A DNA stretch of 64,000 nucleotides. It comes from CAJWOS01 sp964502005 (lineage in GTDB: Bacteria; Myxococcota_A; UBA796; UBA2385). This document shows positions 1 through 8,138 of this stretch, in pieces. The stretch covers positions 88,924-152,923 of the forward strand of contig CAZCUX010000016.1 in NCBI GenBank assembly GCA_964502005.1, in the 5' to 3' direction. Made by a program: the position numbers and the translations under genes. Position 1 is the stretch's first letter; each line of letters begins with the position of its first letter. The notes under the pieces were generated by a model. That model did no database searches, was not told where the DNA came from, and saw only the letters and a program-made list of their open reading frames with translations.

Positions 1-2
1 CG

Positions 3-1229
3 TCCCCACCCGCCGATGATTTCGGCGAACCTGCCTGCCTCTGCTCGTTTGGCGTGGAGCTTCCCGCAGGAGAGGTCAAGGTGGTCATCAACGGCTGGCC
101 TTCCACCCCTCCAGATGGCGACGAGGACAACTGGGAGTATTCCCCTGCGGACTTGGCAGCGGCAAAGGCTGACGTTCCGAAAGGCGGGGTGCTCTACCAG
201 CCGACATCGAGCGGCTACGCCAACCATGGTGGCTCCGTGAATTTCCCGGTGGAACCCCAAGATATCGAACGCCAGAGGCGGGGAGCCTGGCGGTTCGTTC
301 CCGACCCATTCGGAGGCGCCGACAGGGCAGGCACCGTGGACCTCTACCTGAGCGACGAGACCCACGCGGGGACCGAGGTGGGTGGGTGCGGTGACTACGC
401 CTTCAACGAGGGACCCATCATGTACTACGGCCCCCCAACCTCCGATGAGTGGTCCATCCGGTCCCTTCCCGCTATCGTCAGCGTCCTCGGAACCGAGACC
501 GCGCAGGCTTGCTCTGGCACGTCCTCCGGTTCGCTGGATGCCCGCGTGGTGCCCTTCCCCGGCTGGTCTCACCGTATCCTCCTCAAAGACGGCGGGCCTG
601 GAAAGCTGCGGGGAGCCACGTTCTCGCGGGTAGAGGTCCTCGACTTCGCGGGAGCCAGCGAAATCGTTTTTGGACTCCTCGGACAAGAGTTTGTGCTGAC
701 ACCCGCCCAGCCCGAGCTCGACCTGCCGGTTGCGATGGATGTCGGCATCAACCGATGGACGGTCACCGGTGGGACCTCTGCGCAGTTCCCGCGCGTCCGC
801 CTCACGACAGCCTGCAGCGGCCCGCCGGATGCTATCCCCGGTCCTGTGGGCTACGGCGTGAGCGTCGCGGACCTCACCGCTACTGCGAGCGCGCTGGTGG
901 GAGCGGGCAACCTGGGCGAGTTCATGTCCATCACCAGCAACGACGCGCGCAAGACCCTCGCCGCTCGTATTGTCAATGAAGAAACAAATCCCGTCCTCCG
1001 CCTGGAGGTGCTTGGTCGAGCAACCCACCTGGATGTGCCGCTCACCCGCACAGGGCCGAGCTCCTGGTCGTGGCACCTCGTTGGCTACGGGGTAGACGCG
1101 ACAGGCACTCTGGCACGGGGAGCACAACACTTGACCGCCTCGGTCTCTGGGGGCACCGTGGACCTGGGTTCGGGCCCCATCGGATTGTCTGCCGCGTCCC
1201 TCACGGTCACACCGCTCGCCGTGGAGTAG
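3..1229 (+). CDS. Hypothetical secreted/surface protein, 5' end outside window
   Basis: The frame is open from the first bases of the window to the TAG at 1227-1229, so the true start lies upstream; the first in-frame GTG at 54 is not preceded by a ribosome binding site. About 409 residues are visible. The composition (Gly, Thr, Ser, Val and Pro rich, scattered Cys, no long hydrophobic helix) suits a beta-rich extracellular or surface protein. It ends six bases before the next lipoprotein start, so the two are probably co-transcribed. I recognise no domain and assign no function. Confidence 0.6.
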   Translation, partial: SPPADDFGEPACLCSFGVELPAGEVKVVINGWPSTPPDGDEDNWEYSPADLAAAKADVPKGGVLYQPTSSGYANHGGSVNFPVEPQDIERQRRGAWRFVPDPFGGADRAGTVDLYLSDETHAGTEVGGCGDYAFNEGPIMYYGPPTSDEWSIRSLPAIVSVLGTETAQACSGTSSGSLDARVVPFPGWSHRILLKDGGPGKLRGATFSRVEVLDFAGASEIVFGLLGQEFVLTPAQPELDLPVAMDVGINRWTVTGGTSAQFPRVRLTTACSGPPDAIPGPVGYGVSVADLTATASALVGAGNLGEFMSITSNDARKTLAARIVNEETNPVLRLEVLGRATHLDVPLTRTGPSSWSWHLVGYGVDATGTLARGAQHLTASVSGGTVDLGSGPIGLSAASLTVTPLAVE

Positions 1230-1235
1230 TCGTTG

Positions 1236-1350
1236 ATGTCGCCCCGCCATCCATCTTTGTGCTTGGTGCTGCTGTTGTCGCTGGGCTGCCGTCCCCCCGA
1301 CGACACCCCGCCCCTCCCGATGGGCATCGACGACGGCTGGCTAGAGCGCG
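1236..1350 (+). CDS. Lipoprotein N-terminus, cut by the assembly gap
   Basis: ATG at 1236 begins a signal peptide with a hydrophobic core and a lipobox ending LSLGC, followed by a Pro/Asp-rich stretch, typical of a bacterial outer-membrane lipoprotein. Only 38 residues are visible before the N run. The mature domain is unknown. The reading frame after the gap cannot be trusted because 100 N is a conventional placeholder length. Confidence 0.5.
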
Positions 1351-1450
1351 NNNNNNNNNNNNNNNNNNNNNNNNNNNNNNNNNNNNNNNNNNNNNNNNNN
1401 NNNNNNNNNNNNNNNNNNNNNNNNNNNNNNNNNNNNNNNNNNNNNNNNNN
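1351..1450. other. Assembly gap (100 N)
   Basis: Exactly 100 N, the conventional scaffold placeholder of unknown true length. It interrupts the lipoprotein gene starting at 1236. Confidence 0.99.
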
Positions 1451-1452
1451 TC

Positions 1453-1491
1453 AACGAGGAGTACCTTCTCCACCAAGGGGAGGGGGAGTGA
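1453..1491 (+). CDS. C-terminal tail of a gene interrupted by the gap
   Basis: Immediately after the N run, the frame beginning at 1453 reads NEEYLLHQGEGE and then TGA (1489-1491). This may be the end of the lipoprotein that starts at 1236 or of a different gene hidden in the gap. The evidence is only an open frame of 12 codons with plausible composition. Confidence 0.3.
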   Translation, partial: NEEYLLHQGEGE

Positions 1492-1517
1492 TGGGGAAGA
1501 CGCCCTGCAGCGGGAGC

Positions 1518-1631
1518 ATGTCGCCCCGCCATCCATCTTTGTGCTTGGTGCGGGTGTCGGAGGTCGGGCGCCCTCGTCGGGGTGCCGTTGACCGCGCGGA
1601 TGTCGCGTTGGACGAGTCTCCCACCGAATGA
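1518..1631 (+). CDS. Short ORF starting in the second repeat copy
   Basis: A 37-residue frame begins with the duplicated signal-peptide start and then diverges into an Arg/Val/Asp-rich tail without the hydrophobic core or lipobox of the first copy. It is most likely a broken lipoprotein start created by duplication or misassembly rather than a functional gene. Confidence 0.2.
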   Translation: MSPRHPSLCLVRVSEVGRPRRGAVDRADVALDESPTE

Positions 1632-1797
1632 TGGGAAGCCAGCGCGGATGCCTCATGGGTTTTTTTGACGGAACGGGGACCGCCTCCAAATCTACGAAAT
1701 GGGAGGGATAGAGAATGGCGATTGCGGGTGGTCGTTGAAGACCGCGCGCGGAGAATCGCTGCCTGTTTTCCGGTCTCGCGTTTGGGTATTCGTTCTC
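1632..1797. other. Intergenic segment, no gene seen
   Basis: No supported coding frame. It contains a T7 run at about 1661-1667 and mixed composition. The neighbouring 1798-2058 is treated separately. Confidence 0.4.
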
Positions 1798-2058
1798 CTA
1801 TGCGACAAGCGCCCGAATGACCGCAATAAGTCGTTCCGGGTCGTCCCGAATGCCGCTAGCTTCGCGAACAAGGGCCGCGTCGTCCACCCGCCCAGCCTGC
1901 CTTCGCGGATGTTGGCACCGTAGGAAGTCGCGTTGTCCGGCGTTTTCGTGCGTTTTGAATGCCAGCAAGCCCAAATGCGCGGCAGGAGCGTTGATGATTC
2001 GCTCCGGCTTGTGCGACCCGTCTATGTGTTTTTTCTTGCGGGTGTTTGGGGGGGAAAG
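1798..2058 (-). pseudogene. Orphan reading frame or gene remnant without a normal start
   Basis: On the minus strand, a frame opens after a TGA at 2061-2059 and runs 86 codons to a TAG at 1800-1798. It has no ATG or GTG near its beginning; the only candidate start I see is a TTG at 1974-1972. The C-terminal part looks protein-like (DDAALVREASGIRDDPERL followed by IAVIRALVA), with regular helix-type hydrophobic spacing unlike the other five frames here. It lies 22 bases downstream of the pseudokinase gene. It may be a truncated gene or a remnant of a mobile or duplicated element. I recognise no family. Confidence 0.3.
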
Positions 2059-2080
2059 TCAGGCTCTCAGCGCACGGCAA

Positions 2081-3817
2081 TCAGTGCGACAGCTCAAAAG
2101 TGCCGCGCACCCGTCCATACTGGTAGACGTCTCCCGACATTTGCCCCCCCCGCATTTTGCCCGTCCACGCGGCGCGCTCGGTGTCGAGGGAGATGCTGAC
2201 CGTCGCCGAGCCATCGTTGTTGATTTCATAGCGCCCGCGAATCGGGTGCTGCTCCACCCGCGTGCCCACCTTGATGTCGGCGGTGCCGGAGAGGGTGCCG
2301 TCGGGGCGCGACACGATGGTGATGTCGGTGGGGCGACCATGCACGATGCCGCTCCAACGGCCGTCGAGGGGCGTAGAAGCCTCTCCCGCAGGCGGCGGAG
2401 CAGGGGACCTCGGGGGAGTCGGCGCGGGAGCCGTCGCGGGCGGGGCCTCCGCAGAACCGCCTTGGCGTTCGGCGGGCGGCGGCACCGGCGCAGACGTACG
2501 CGGGGCAGGCGCGGAGCCAACCTCGGCCGACGCCGTGCCGGTGGGCTCTGTCGGCGGCGGTGCAACGGGGACTGCGGGTGCCGGCGCCGGTACGACTTCC
2601 GTGGGTGCAACCTCGGGCTCTGGTTCGGGTTCCGTGGGAGCAACGGGTTCCGTGGGAACAACCGGTTCCGCGGGGACCTCCGGCGGCGGCGCGGCGACCA
2701 AGGGAGCGGCGGCTGGGGTCACCGTAACCATCGGCGTCTGGGCTTCTGTGCCCACGCCCGACAGTCCGACGCCGACACCCACAACACCGAGGAGCACCGC
2801 TGCGGCGGCGCCAGCAATCCACGGCAGAGGAATCGACGGGCGGGTGGAAGCATGGGGCGCGTCGAGCACCACAGGCGCAGGCGCAAGGCCATGCAAGCCT
2901 TCGATGACTTCCTTCATATTCTGGGGCCGCGAGCGGGGGTCCCGGTCAATCATGCGGCGGAGGAGCGACTTTTGGGGCTCTTTCAGCGCAAGCTCGCCCT
3001 TGACGCTCAATGCGGGGCCCGGTCGCTCGTCGGCCCAGCTTGACCGCGAGGCCTCGCGGGGGTTGCGACCGGTAACCAATGCCCAAAAGACCAAGCCCAA
3101 ACCGAAGACGTCGGTGCGGGAATCGGCGGGCACGCCACGCATGACCTCCGGCGCAGACCCTTGAATCCAAGGCCCGACGCCAATTGGCGGTAGCTCCACG
3201 AATACGGCCTGGGGTCCATCAACATCGTGAATAATCGCGACCGTGTCGATGCAGACATTGCCGTGAATGACGCCGTTTGTATTGAGTATCGCGAGCCCTT
3301 CCGCCAAGTCCTTCACCATGTCGACCACGATGTCGCCGGTGAACTGACCCAATTGGGTTGATAGGCGCGGAGCTTGAATTCGGCGATCGATCCGATACGG
3401 ACGGCCGCGATGGCGACCTGTACACATCGGCGACAAGATGGTATGATGACGCGCATTGGTCAGAGAGCGGCCGCGTCGCTCGAAGGCCGCAAACAAGCCG
3501 GGGTCATTGACCATGGACATCACGCCCACCGTCGCTGCCTCCGCCCCCTCGACATGGGACTGCACGCGGCTGCGCAACACGGGGCCGATGGCCTTGAGGC
3601 TGGCTTCAATCTGCCATTCGTCGGCGTCGTCGATGGGCGTGGCGCCTTTCACCATGATGCGGGTCCAGCCGGCAGCGGGCTGCTCGGTGCCGCAGGTGGC
3701 GCAAGAAGGCTCTTCCGGCAGGCGGTCTGAGCCGCATGCCGCACAGCAGCGCGCTTCCGATTGTTCAGATTGGACCAGCGCGAGGTGACTGGTTTGTGGG
3801 GGGGTGGTTTTGGACAT
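2081..3817 (-). CDS. Zinc-ribbon, kinase-like (pseudokinase) single-pass membrane protein
   Basis: About 578 residues. The start is ATG 3817, preceded by GGAGTCGGA, rather than a longer frame reaching 3871. Order: zinc ribbon with two CxxC pairs (Cys25/28 and 39/42); a protein-kinase-like domain, about 55-310; a membrane helix at about 331-352; a Pro/Ala/Glu/Val linker of roughly 130 residues; and a C-terminal beta-rich domain. The kinase fold is suggested by the HGN at 185-187 in the catalytic-loop position and by an APE motif with conserved helix (SAPEVMRGVPADSRTDVFGL). The HRD Asp, catalytic Lys and Asn and the DFG are all absent, so it is inferred to be a catalytically dead signalling receptor or scaffold. 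It lies downstream of the secreted-protein gene ending at 3926. Confidence 0.75.
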   Translation of the reverse strand: MSKTTPPQTSHLALVQSEQSEARCCAACGSDRLPEEPSCATCGTEQPAAGWTRIMVKGATPIDDADEWQIEASLKAIGPVLRSRVQSHVEGAEAATVGVMSMVNDPGLFAAFERRGRSLTNARHHTILSPMCTGRHRGRPYRIDRRIQAPRLSTQLGQFTGDIVVDMVKDLAEGLAILNTNGVIHGNVCIDTVAIIHDVDGPQAVFVELPPIGVGPWIQGSAPEVMRGVPADSRTDVFGLGLVFWALVTGRNPREASRSSWADERPGPALSVKGELALKEPQKSLLRRMIDRDPRSRPQNMKEVIEGLHGLAPAPVVLDAPHASTRPSIPLPWIAGAAAAVLLGVVGVGVGLSGVGTEAQTPMVTVTPAAAPLVAAPPPEVPAEPVVPTEPVAPTEPEPEPEVAPTEVVPAPAPAVPVAPPPTEPTGTASAEVGSAPAPRTSAPVPPPAERQGGSAEAPPATAPAPTPPRSPAPPPAGEASTPLDGRWSGIVHGRPTDITIVSRPDGTLSGTADIKVGTRVEQHPIRGRYEINNDGSATVSISLDTERAAWTGKMRGGQMSGDVYQYGRVRGTFELSH

Positions 3818-3925
3818 TCCGACTCCAGACTGCAGGAATCGTAGCACGTCCATGCGAATTATCCGACACACACGATAGGGAATCTGTGCGCATCGGGTGG
3901 GAATTCGGCAGATTGCGGGCTTGTG

Positions 3926-5776
3926 TTACTGCGAATCGTTCGACAGATAGCCACAGCGATCGTGCTTTATGCGAATGAAAAGGGCGCGTCCAGAAAAACG
4001 TGTTCGTTTTGTGTGTGCGGTGAAATCGGTAAAACTGCGTGCTTTCCGGCGGCGGGCCCAGGCGACGCAAACGCCCCATATCGTCCATAGGCCCGGCATC
4101 GTGGGGGGGAGACTGCCGCACTGGCTCTTGGTGTCCGGTTCCGGGTTGCGGATGCTGACGGTTGCACCTGTGAGAATACGCGTGCCGACGTCGACTTCGA
4201 TGGTTTGGTCGCCGAGGGGTGCGTCGTGGGTGACGGTGAGCGTAGCGTGGACCGTCTGGTCGTCGATGCGCGAAATGCGCTCCACAATCACGCCTGCGCC
4301 GGTCACGAGGCGGGTGTCGTCGGGGAGGCTGACGTTGGTGCGCACTTGTACGTTGGCTTGGGCGCCGCGCAGCAAGCTGGGTGGGTCGACCGCAAGCACT
4401 TGGGGACGCGAGTCGCCGCTGCGAATGGTGAAGGCTTGCTCTGCCTGGACGGTGATGTCGCCGGTGCGTAGGAGGGCGTCGATGGTTGCGGGTTGTGCGT
4501 CATCGGAGACGACGATCCGGGCACTGAGCGTGTCTACGTTGACCACATCGATGTCTTCGATGGTGATGTCGCCGCCGAGCGAGAGCGACACATCGCCGTC
4601 TTGCAGCAGCAGATAGCGCCCCTGAAGCTCCACGCGGACGGTGTCTCCCGGCCATGCCGATGCCGGCGCGATGCGCAAAATGGCGGGGGGATAGCCGTCG
4701 ACCGCGACCGCATTGCTGGGGTCCCCTTCGAACAGGCCGCCGTCGGTGGCAAACATCGCGGACACCGTAAACACGTTGTTGCCCATGCCCAAAGGCGCTT
4801 CGACGCTCGGTCGGGTGCTCGTAGCGACGAGGCGGGTGTCGCGAAACACTTGGTAGTGGTCGACGGGCCAAATGCTATCGGGAGGCGTCCACGTCAAGGG
4901 GACATGGGTGTCGACAATGCGGCCATCGGGGGCGGAGAGCGCGGTGGGGGCGGGGAGGTAGACCCGAAAGGTCGGGCCGGGGGCAAAGCCCAGGTTTCCG
5001 GTTGCGTCGGTGGCTTCGACCCACCACACCATCGCCGTCCCGGGGTCTGCGCCGGGGAGCGCGCCGTCATAGGTGTCGTCACCGTTCCGGGAGAGGGGAA
5101 GGGACGTGCGGGCACCATCGCCGGCGTACCACACGAGGTTGACGGCGCTTACGGTGTCGTCGTCGGTGGCTGTGACGCGCACGGGGTAGGGTCCGACGAT
5201 GTCTTGGGTATCGGTCGGGGCGGTTAGCAGCACGACACGCGGGGGAACGGGGTCGCCATCGACGACACGGAGACCGCCAACGGTCCAGCCGTCGCGTGCG
5301 CCGCGTGTGTCTGCGAAGAAGCGCAGTCGAACGTGGTGGAGATTGGGCGTTCCGCTGAGGTCGAAGTAGTCGGTGCGCCAGCCGTCGCTGCTTCCTTCGA
5401 CCCAAAACGGGCCATCTACCGCGTCGATGGGGGTCCAGGCGTTGCCGTCCCATCCTTCGAGCTGCCCGCTATCGCCGCCGCCGGGCTCTAAGTCGTACCA
5501 ATGCTCCATGACGAGCACGAGATGTGCGGTGGGGTCGAGTTCGAGGCTCGGAAGGGTGAGGGTGTCGTCGGAGTCGTTCATGTGGACGTCGCCGAGGCGG
5601 GTGGTCCACGCGGACGCGCCGGTCCAGCCGCTCTCGGGGCCGGTGGTGATAGCGCCCCACTCCCACTGGCCGGGGTCGCCGCCGGACACCAAGCCCGAAG
5701 GGTCGGAGCCGAGGTCGGGAGCCCACACCGGTACAGCGGCGTGCGCCGCGAAAACGAAGAGCCACGCGGTCATCAT
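3926..5776 (-). CDS. Secreted multidomain beta-sandwich protein (FN3/IPT-like)
   Basis: About 616 residues from ATG 5776; a second ATG follows directly at 5773. The start overlaps the stop of the upstream vWA lipoprotein gene as ATGA, so translation is probably coupled. A signal peptide (MMTAWLFVFAAHAA) is followed by a jelly-roll-like domain at about 20-180 with Gly/Trp/Asp-rich motifs like those in carbohydrate- or protease-associated domains, then FN3- and IPT-like repeats to about 560. The extreme C-terminus is odd: PGLWTIWGVCVAWARRRKA resembles a short hydrophobic-plus-Arg sorting tail, but about 40 basic residues follow it. A frameshift near the end or a genuine extension are both possible. 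Inferred to be exported; function unknown. Confidence 0.65.
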   Translation of the reverse strand: MMTAWLFVFAAHAAVPVWAPDLGSDPSGLVSGGDPGQWEWGAITTGPESGWTGASAWTTRLGDVHMNDSDDTLTLPSLELDPTAHLVLVMEHWYDLEPGGGDSGQLEGWDGNAWTPIDAVDGPFWVEGSSDGWRTDYFDLSGTPNLHHVRLRFFADTRGARDGWTVGGLRVVDGDPVPPRVVLLTAPTDTQDIVGPYPVRVTATDDDTVSAVNLVWYAGDGARTSLPLSRNGDDTYDGALPGADPGTAMVWWVEATDATGNLGFAPGPTFRVYLPAPTALSAPDGRIVDTHVPLTWTPPDSIWPVDHYQVFRDTRLVATSTRPSVEAPLGMGNNVFTVSAMFATDGGLFEGDPSNAVAVDGYPPAILRIAPASAWPGDTVRVELQGRYLLLQDGDVSLSLGGDITIEDIDVVNVDTLSARIVVSDDAQPATIDALLRTGDITVQAEQAFTIRSGDSRPQVLAVDPPSLLRGAQANVQVRTNVSLPDDTRLVTGAGVIVERISRIDDQTVHATLTVTHDAPLGDQTIEVDVGTRILTGATVSIRNPEPDTKSQCGSLPPTMPGLWTIWGVCVAWARRRKARSFTDFTAHTKRTRFSGRALFIRIKHDRCGYLSNDSQ

Positions 5777-6762
5777 GGGCTCGCCGCAGCGACGGTGTAG
5801 CGGACCGCGATTTCGGCGCCCGGCGGCGGGGCGGTGTCGAGGACAATCGCGGGAGGGCGCCACACAATGCGCCAACCGTCGTCTTGGCGAACATCGTCAA
5901 TCTGCACCCGCACGCTGTCTTCGACGGGCGTGGCTTGCAATGGGAAACGGCGTGCGCCTTCTTGTACGTCGGTGCTGAGGTCTGCGAGCACCGACACGAG
6001 GTCGGCGTCGCAAATGCTCGCGACGACCCCCCCGCTTGCGATGGCCGTCTGTGCGTAAATGTCCCCAGGAAGCGCATTCCCCCACGGCCCCGTGCAGCCG
6101 TAGCCCGGCGCGCCCACCACCACGGACAGGCGCGCGGCGTGGCCATGTTCGTCGGCCTGGTCTTGCAGCAACCCGAGGAACGCATCGGCAGGGTCCACAC
6201 CGAGCACACCGCTGCTCATGTCGTCGGAGTCCGAGAGCACGACGACGAGCAGCGCCGCATCTGGACGTCGAAAGCCGGCGTTGGCCGTCGACCGCAAAGG
6301 CTCCGTGAGGGCCAAGGTGGCCGCGCCGAGGCCGCCGCTTGGCGCACGTCCATCGGGGACGGCCAATGCACGGGCGAGGGCGGTCGCGCCGTCGGGCGTC
6401 GCGGGGGTCAAAATCCAAGGGTCGCCGAACAATTCGCCCCGCGCTTCGGTGGTGATGTCGGTGGCGGTCACACCGACCTGCCAGGCGATTTCGCTCTCGG
6501 CGAGGGCGTCGAGGAGGTCGTCGCTCGATTGGGCCAACACTTCGCGCACGGTGGTCATCGAGGGGGTGTCGTCGACCACAAGCAGGAGGTCGAGGCGCGT
6601 TTGGGCGGTCTGCACAAATGTTTCCGTGACCACCACCGCTTCGGGGAGGGACGGGTCTGCGCCGCGAATGACCAGCTCCGAACACCCGGCCGACACCACG
6701 AAAACGCCCAACCTTACGACGAGGTCGAAGAGTGACGTGGTGGGGGGAGCGCGGTTCACCAT
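5773..6762 (-). CDS. von Willebrand factor A-like lipoprotein
   Basis: 329 residues. An N-terminal hydrophobic stretch ends in the lipobox VSAGC (Cys at about 27). A vWA fold follows from about residue 57. The hydrophobic strand LDLLLVVDD leads into DDTPSM, a variant of the MIDAS DxSxS motif. Later comes LLVVVLSDSDDMSSG, the strand carrying the other metal-site Asp. In this family such proteins bind ligands or act in surface assembly. It is second in a minus-strand cluster (6779-7333, this gene, 3926-5776), 16 bases after the upstream gene and overlapping the downstream one by ATGA. Confidence 0.75.
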   Translation of the reverse strand: MVNRAPPTTSLFDLVVRLGVFVVSAGCSELVIRGADPSLPEAVVVTETFVQTAQTRLDLLLVVDDTPSMTTVREVLAQSSDDLLDALAESEIAWQVGVTATDITTEARGELFGDPWILTPATPDGATALARALAVPDGRAPSGGLGAATLALTEPLRSTANAGFRRPDAALLVVVLSDSDDMSSGVLGVDPADAFLGLLQDQADEHGHAARLSVVVGAPGYGCTGPWGNALPGDIYAQTAIASGGVVASICDADLVSVLADLSTDVQEGARRFPLQATPVEDSVRVQIDDVRQDDGWRIVWRPPAIVLDTAPPPGAEIAVRYTVAAASP

Positions 6763-6778
6763 CGGTTCGGTGGCCTCG

Positions 6779-7333
6779 TCAGCGTCGTTGAATGTGTTCG
6801 CCAGGTATGAAGTGCCACAATTCTACTTCGGTCACCAGCTCATTGTTGCGCGATTGGCGTTTCATTCGAATGCGTCGAAATCCACGTTCGTGATTGAGCC
6901 GGTATTCTCGGTGGGTGAGGATGGTCTCGCCAACTTGGGGCGGCAAACCGACAACCCGCAACACATCGGCCCTGCGCATGGGTTCGGGGAGCGGAAGACG
7001 AATCATGTAGATCCGGTCGTCCACCACCCGCAACGCGCCGCGTTCGAGCACCAACTCTTCTCCTTGACCCGCAGGCAAGGTGGACGATTCGGTGAGTCGG
7101 CCGAGCTGGTCGAGCACCTCACCACGAATGGTGGTGAGGGGGTGGCTGCACAAGTATTGAACATCCACCAGAACACCTGCGGGGCGCTCGTAGGCCTCCG
7201 GCTCGGTGGGCGCCGCGGTGGGCTCTTGCGCCTGCAGACGCGGTGTCACGACGCCCGGCAGCACAGGTTCGTCGGACCCACACGCCACGAGGAGGCCAAC
7301 GACGAAGCACAAGGGGAGTCGGGTCGAACGCAT
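6779..7333 (-). CDS. Small hypothetical lipoprotein
   Basis: 184 residues. The signal peptide ends in LLVACGS (lipobox Cys at about 18). A Pro/Glu/Ala linker precedes a compact, charged beta/alpha domain ending in HIQRR. It is first in the minus-strand cluster with the vWA lipoprotein and the large secreted protein, which suggests that the three form one envelope-associated unit. No family recognised. Confidence 0.65.
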   Translation of the reverse strand: MRSTRLPLCFVVGLLVACGSDEPVLPGVVTPRLQAQEPTAAPTEPEAYERPAGVLVDVQYLCSHPLTTIRGEVLDQLGRLTESSTLPAGQGEELVLERGALRVVDDRIYMIRLPLPEPMRRADVLRVVGLPPQVGETILTHREYRLNHERGFRRIRMKRQSRNNELVTEVELWHFIPGEHIQRR

Positions 7334-7408
7334 GCCATCATGATATCCGACTTTGGGTGGGGTGCGCCGCGTCGTGCGCGCGTGCCCTCGCCACTTTTGG
7401 GAGCCACA

Positions 7409-7666
7409 ATGCGCGAATCATCGGACTCCATCGCAGTTGACGTGTGCGTATTCGCCGGTCTTCGGGAACGCCTCGGCACGGGGCGCCTGACGGTAACGGT
7501 CCCTGTGGGCTCCACCGCTTCCGACGTTTTTGCGCGCTTGTTTCCGGCGGAAGCTGCCCAGCACTTCCGGGTGATGTACGCCGTAGGACAAACGTATGTC
7601 TCCCCGCAGCATGTCCTGGCGGCGGGCGACGAAGTGGCCCTCGTGCCCCCGTTGGGTGGCGGCTGA
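7409..7666 (+). CDS. moaD: Molybdopterin synthase small subunit MoaD
   Basis: 85 residues with the ubiquitin-like beta-grasp pattern of MoaD, ending in LVPPLGGG. The C-terminal Gly-Gly is the residue pair adenylated and then thiocarboxylated to carry sulfur to precursor Z (cPMP). The ATG at 7409 is preceded by GGGAG with a short spacer, and the length fits the family (about 80). The MoaE gene follows 16 bases after the stop, so the two synthase subunits are made together. The divergent lipoprotein gene at 7333 is unrelated. Confidence 0.9.
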   Translation: MRESSDSIAVDVCVFAGLRERLGTGRLTVTVPVGSTASDVFARLFPAEAAQHFRVMYAVGQTYVSPQHVLAAGDEVALVPPLGGG

Positions 7667-7682
7667 ACGGCTGGAGGTCGGT

Positions 7683-8138
7683 GTGTTTGAACTGTTCGAT
7701 GGACCGCTCGATGCTGCACGGGTGGAAGCCGCGGTGGCCCATGCGGGCGCCGGGGCCATCTTGGTGTTCCATGGGGTCACCCGAAACACCTTCGGCGGGC
7801 GAACCGTGCTTCGGCTCGATTATGAGGCGTATGCGGGCATGGCCGAGGCCGAAATGGCGGCGATTGGCGACCAAGTGACGGCCCAGTGGCCCGGCGCGCG
7901 GGTTGCGATGCTGCATCGGACGGGCACCGTGCCTGTAGGCGAGGCCAGCATCATCATTGCGGTATCGGCGCCCCACCGTGGGGAGTGCTATGAGGCGAGT
8001 CGGTTTGCCATCGACGCGTTGAAGGCGCGTGTCCCGATTTGGAAAAAAGAAATCTACGAAGACGGCTCCGAATGGCGTGAAAACGCCGAGTCTGGCCAAG
8101 GTGTGCTGGACGGGGCTGCCACAAGGAACCAGCCATGA
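7683..8138 (+). CDS. moaE: Molybdopterin synthase catalytic subunit MoaE
   Basis: About 151 residues from GTG 7683, which has a strong GGAGG at 7673-7677 with a 5-base spacer; the frame is open further upstream inside moaD, but that would give an overlong N-terminus. Family signatures: GAILVFHGVTRN near the N-terminus, LRLDYEAY, then MLHRTGTVPVGE and the C-terminal FAIDALKARVPIWKKE containing the catalytic Lys region. With MoaD it inserts the dithiolene sulfurs into cyclic pyranopterin to make molybdopterin. The last four bases (ATGA) overlap the start of trmB. Confidence 0.92.
   Translation: MFELFDGPLDAARVEAAVAHAGAGAILVFHGVTRNTFGGRTVLRLDYEAYAGMAEAEMAAIGDQVTAQWPGARVAMLHRTGTVPVGEASIIIAVSAPHRGECYEASRFAIDALKARVPIWKKEIYEDGSEWRENAESGQGVLDGAATRNQP

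Larger units (their letters stand above)
1236..1550 (+). repeat. 33-bp direct repeat flanking the gap (1236-1268 and 1518-1550)
   Basis: The 33 bases beginning at the lipoprotein ATG (1236-1268) recur without a mismatch at 1518-1550, after the gap. Both copies start with ATG and would encode MSPRHPSLCLV. The sequences diverge before and after the shared block. This means either two paralogous signal-peptide starts in tandem, or a repeat-induced assembly join. Confidence 0.85.

Noticed and set aside
1817..3043. Plus-strand 408-residue frame opposite the pseudokinase
   Set aside because: It lies largely opposite the well-supported minus-strand gene and has Arg/Gly-rich shadow composition.
4021..4130. 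A full MYXO-CTERM sorting signal at the end of the 3926-5776 gene
   Set aside because: The hydrophobic part is too short and a 40-residue basic tail follows, so the signal is not intact.
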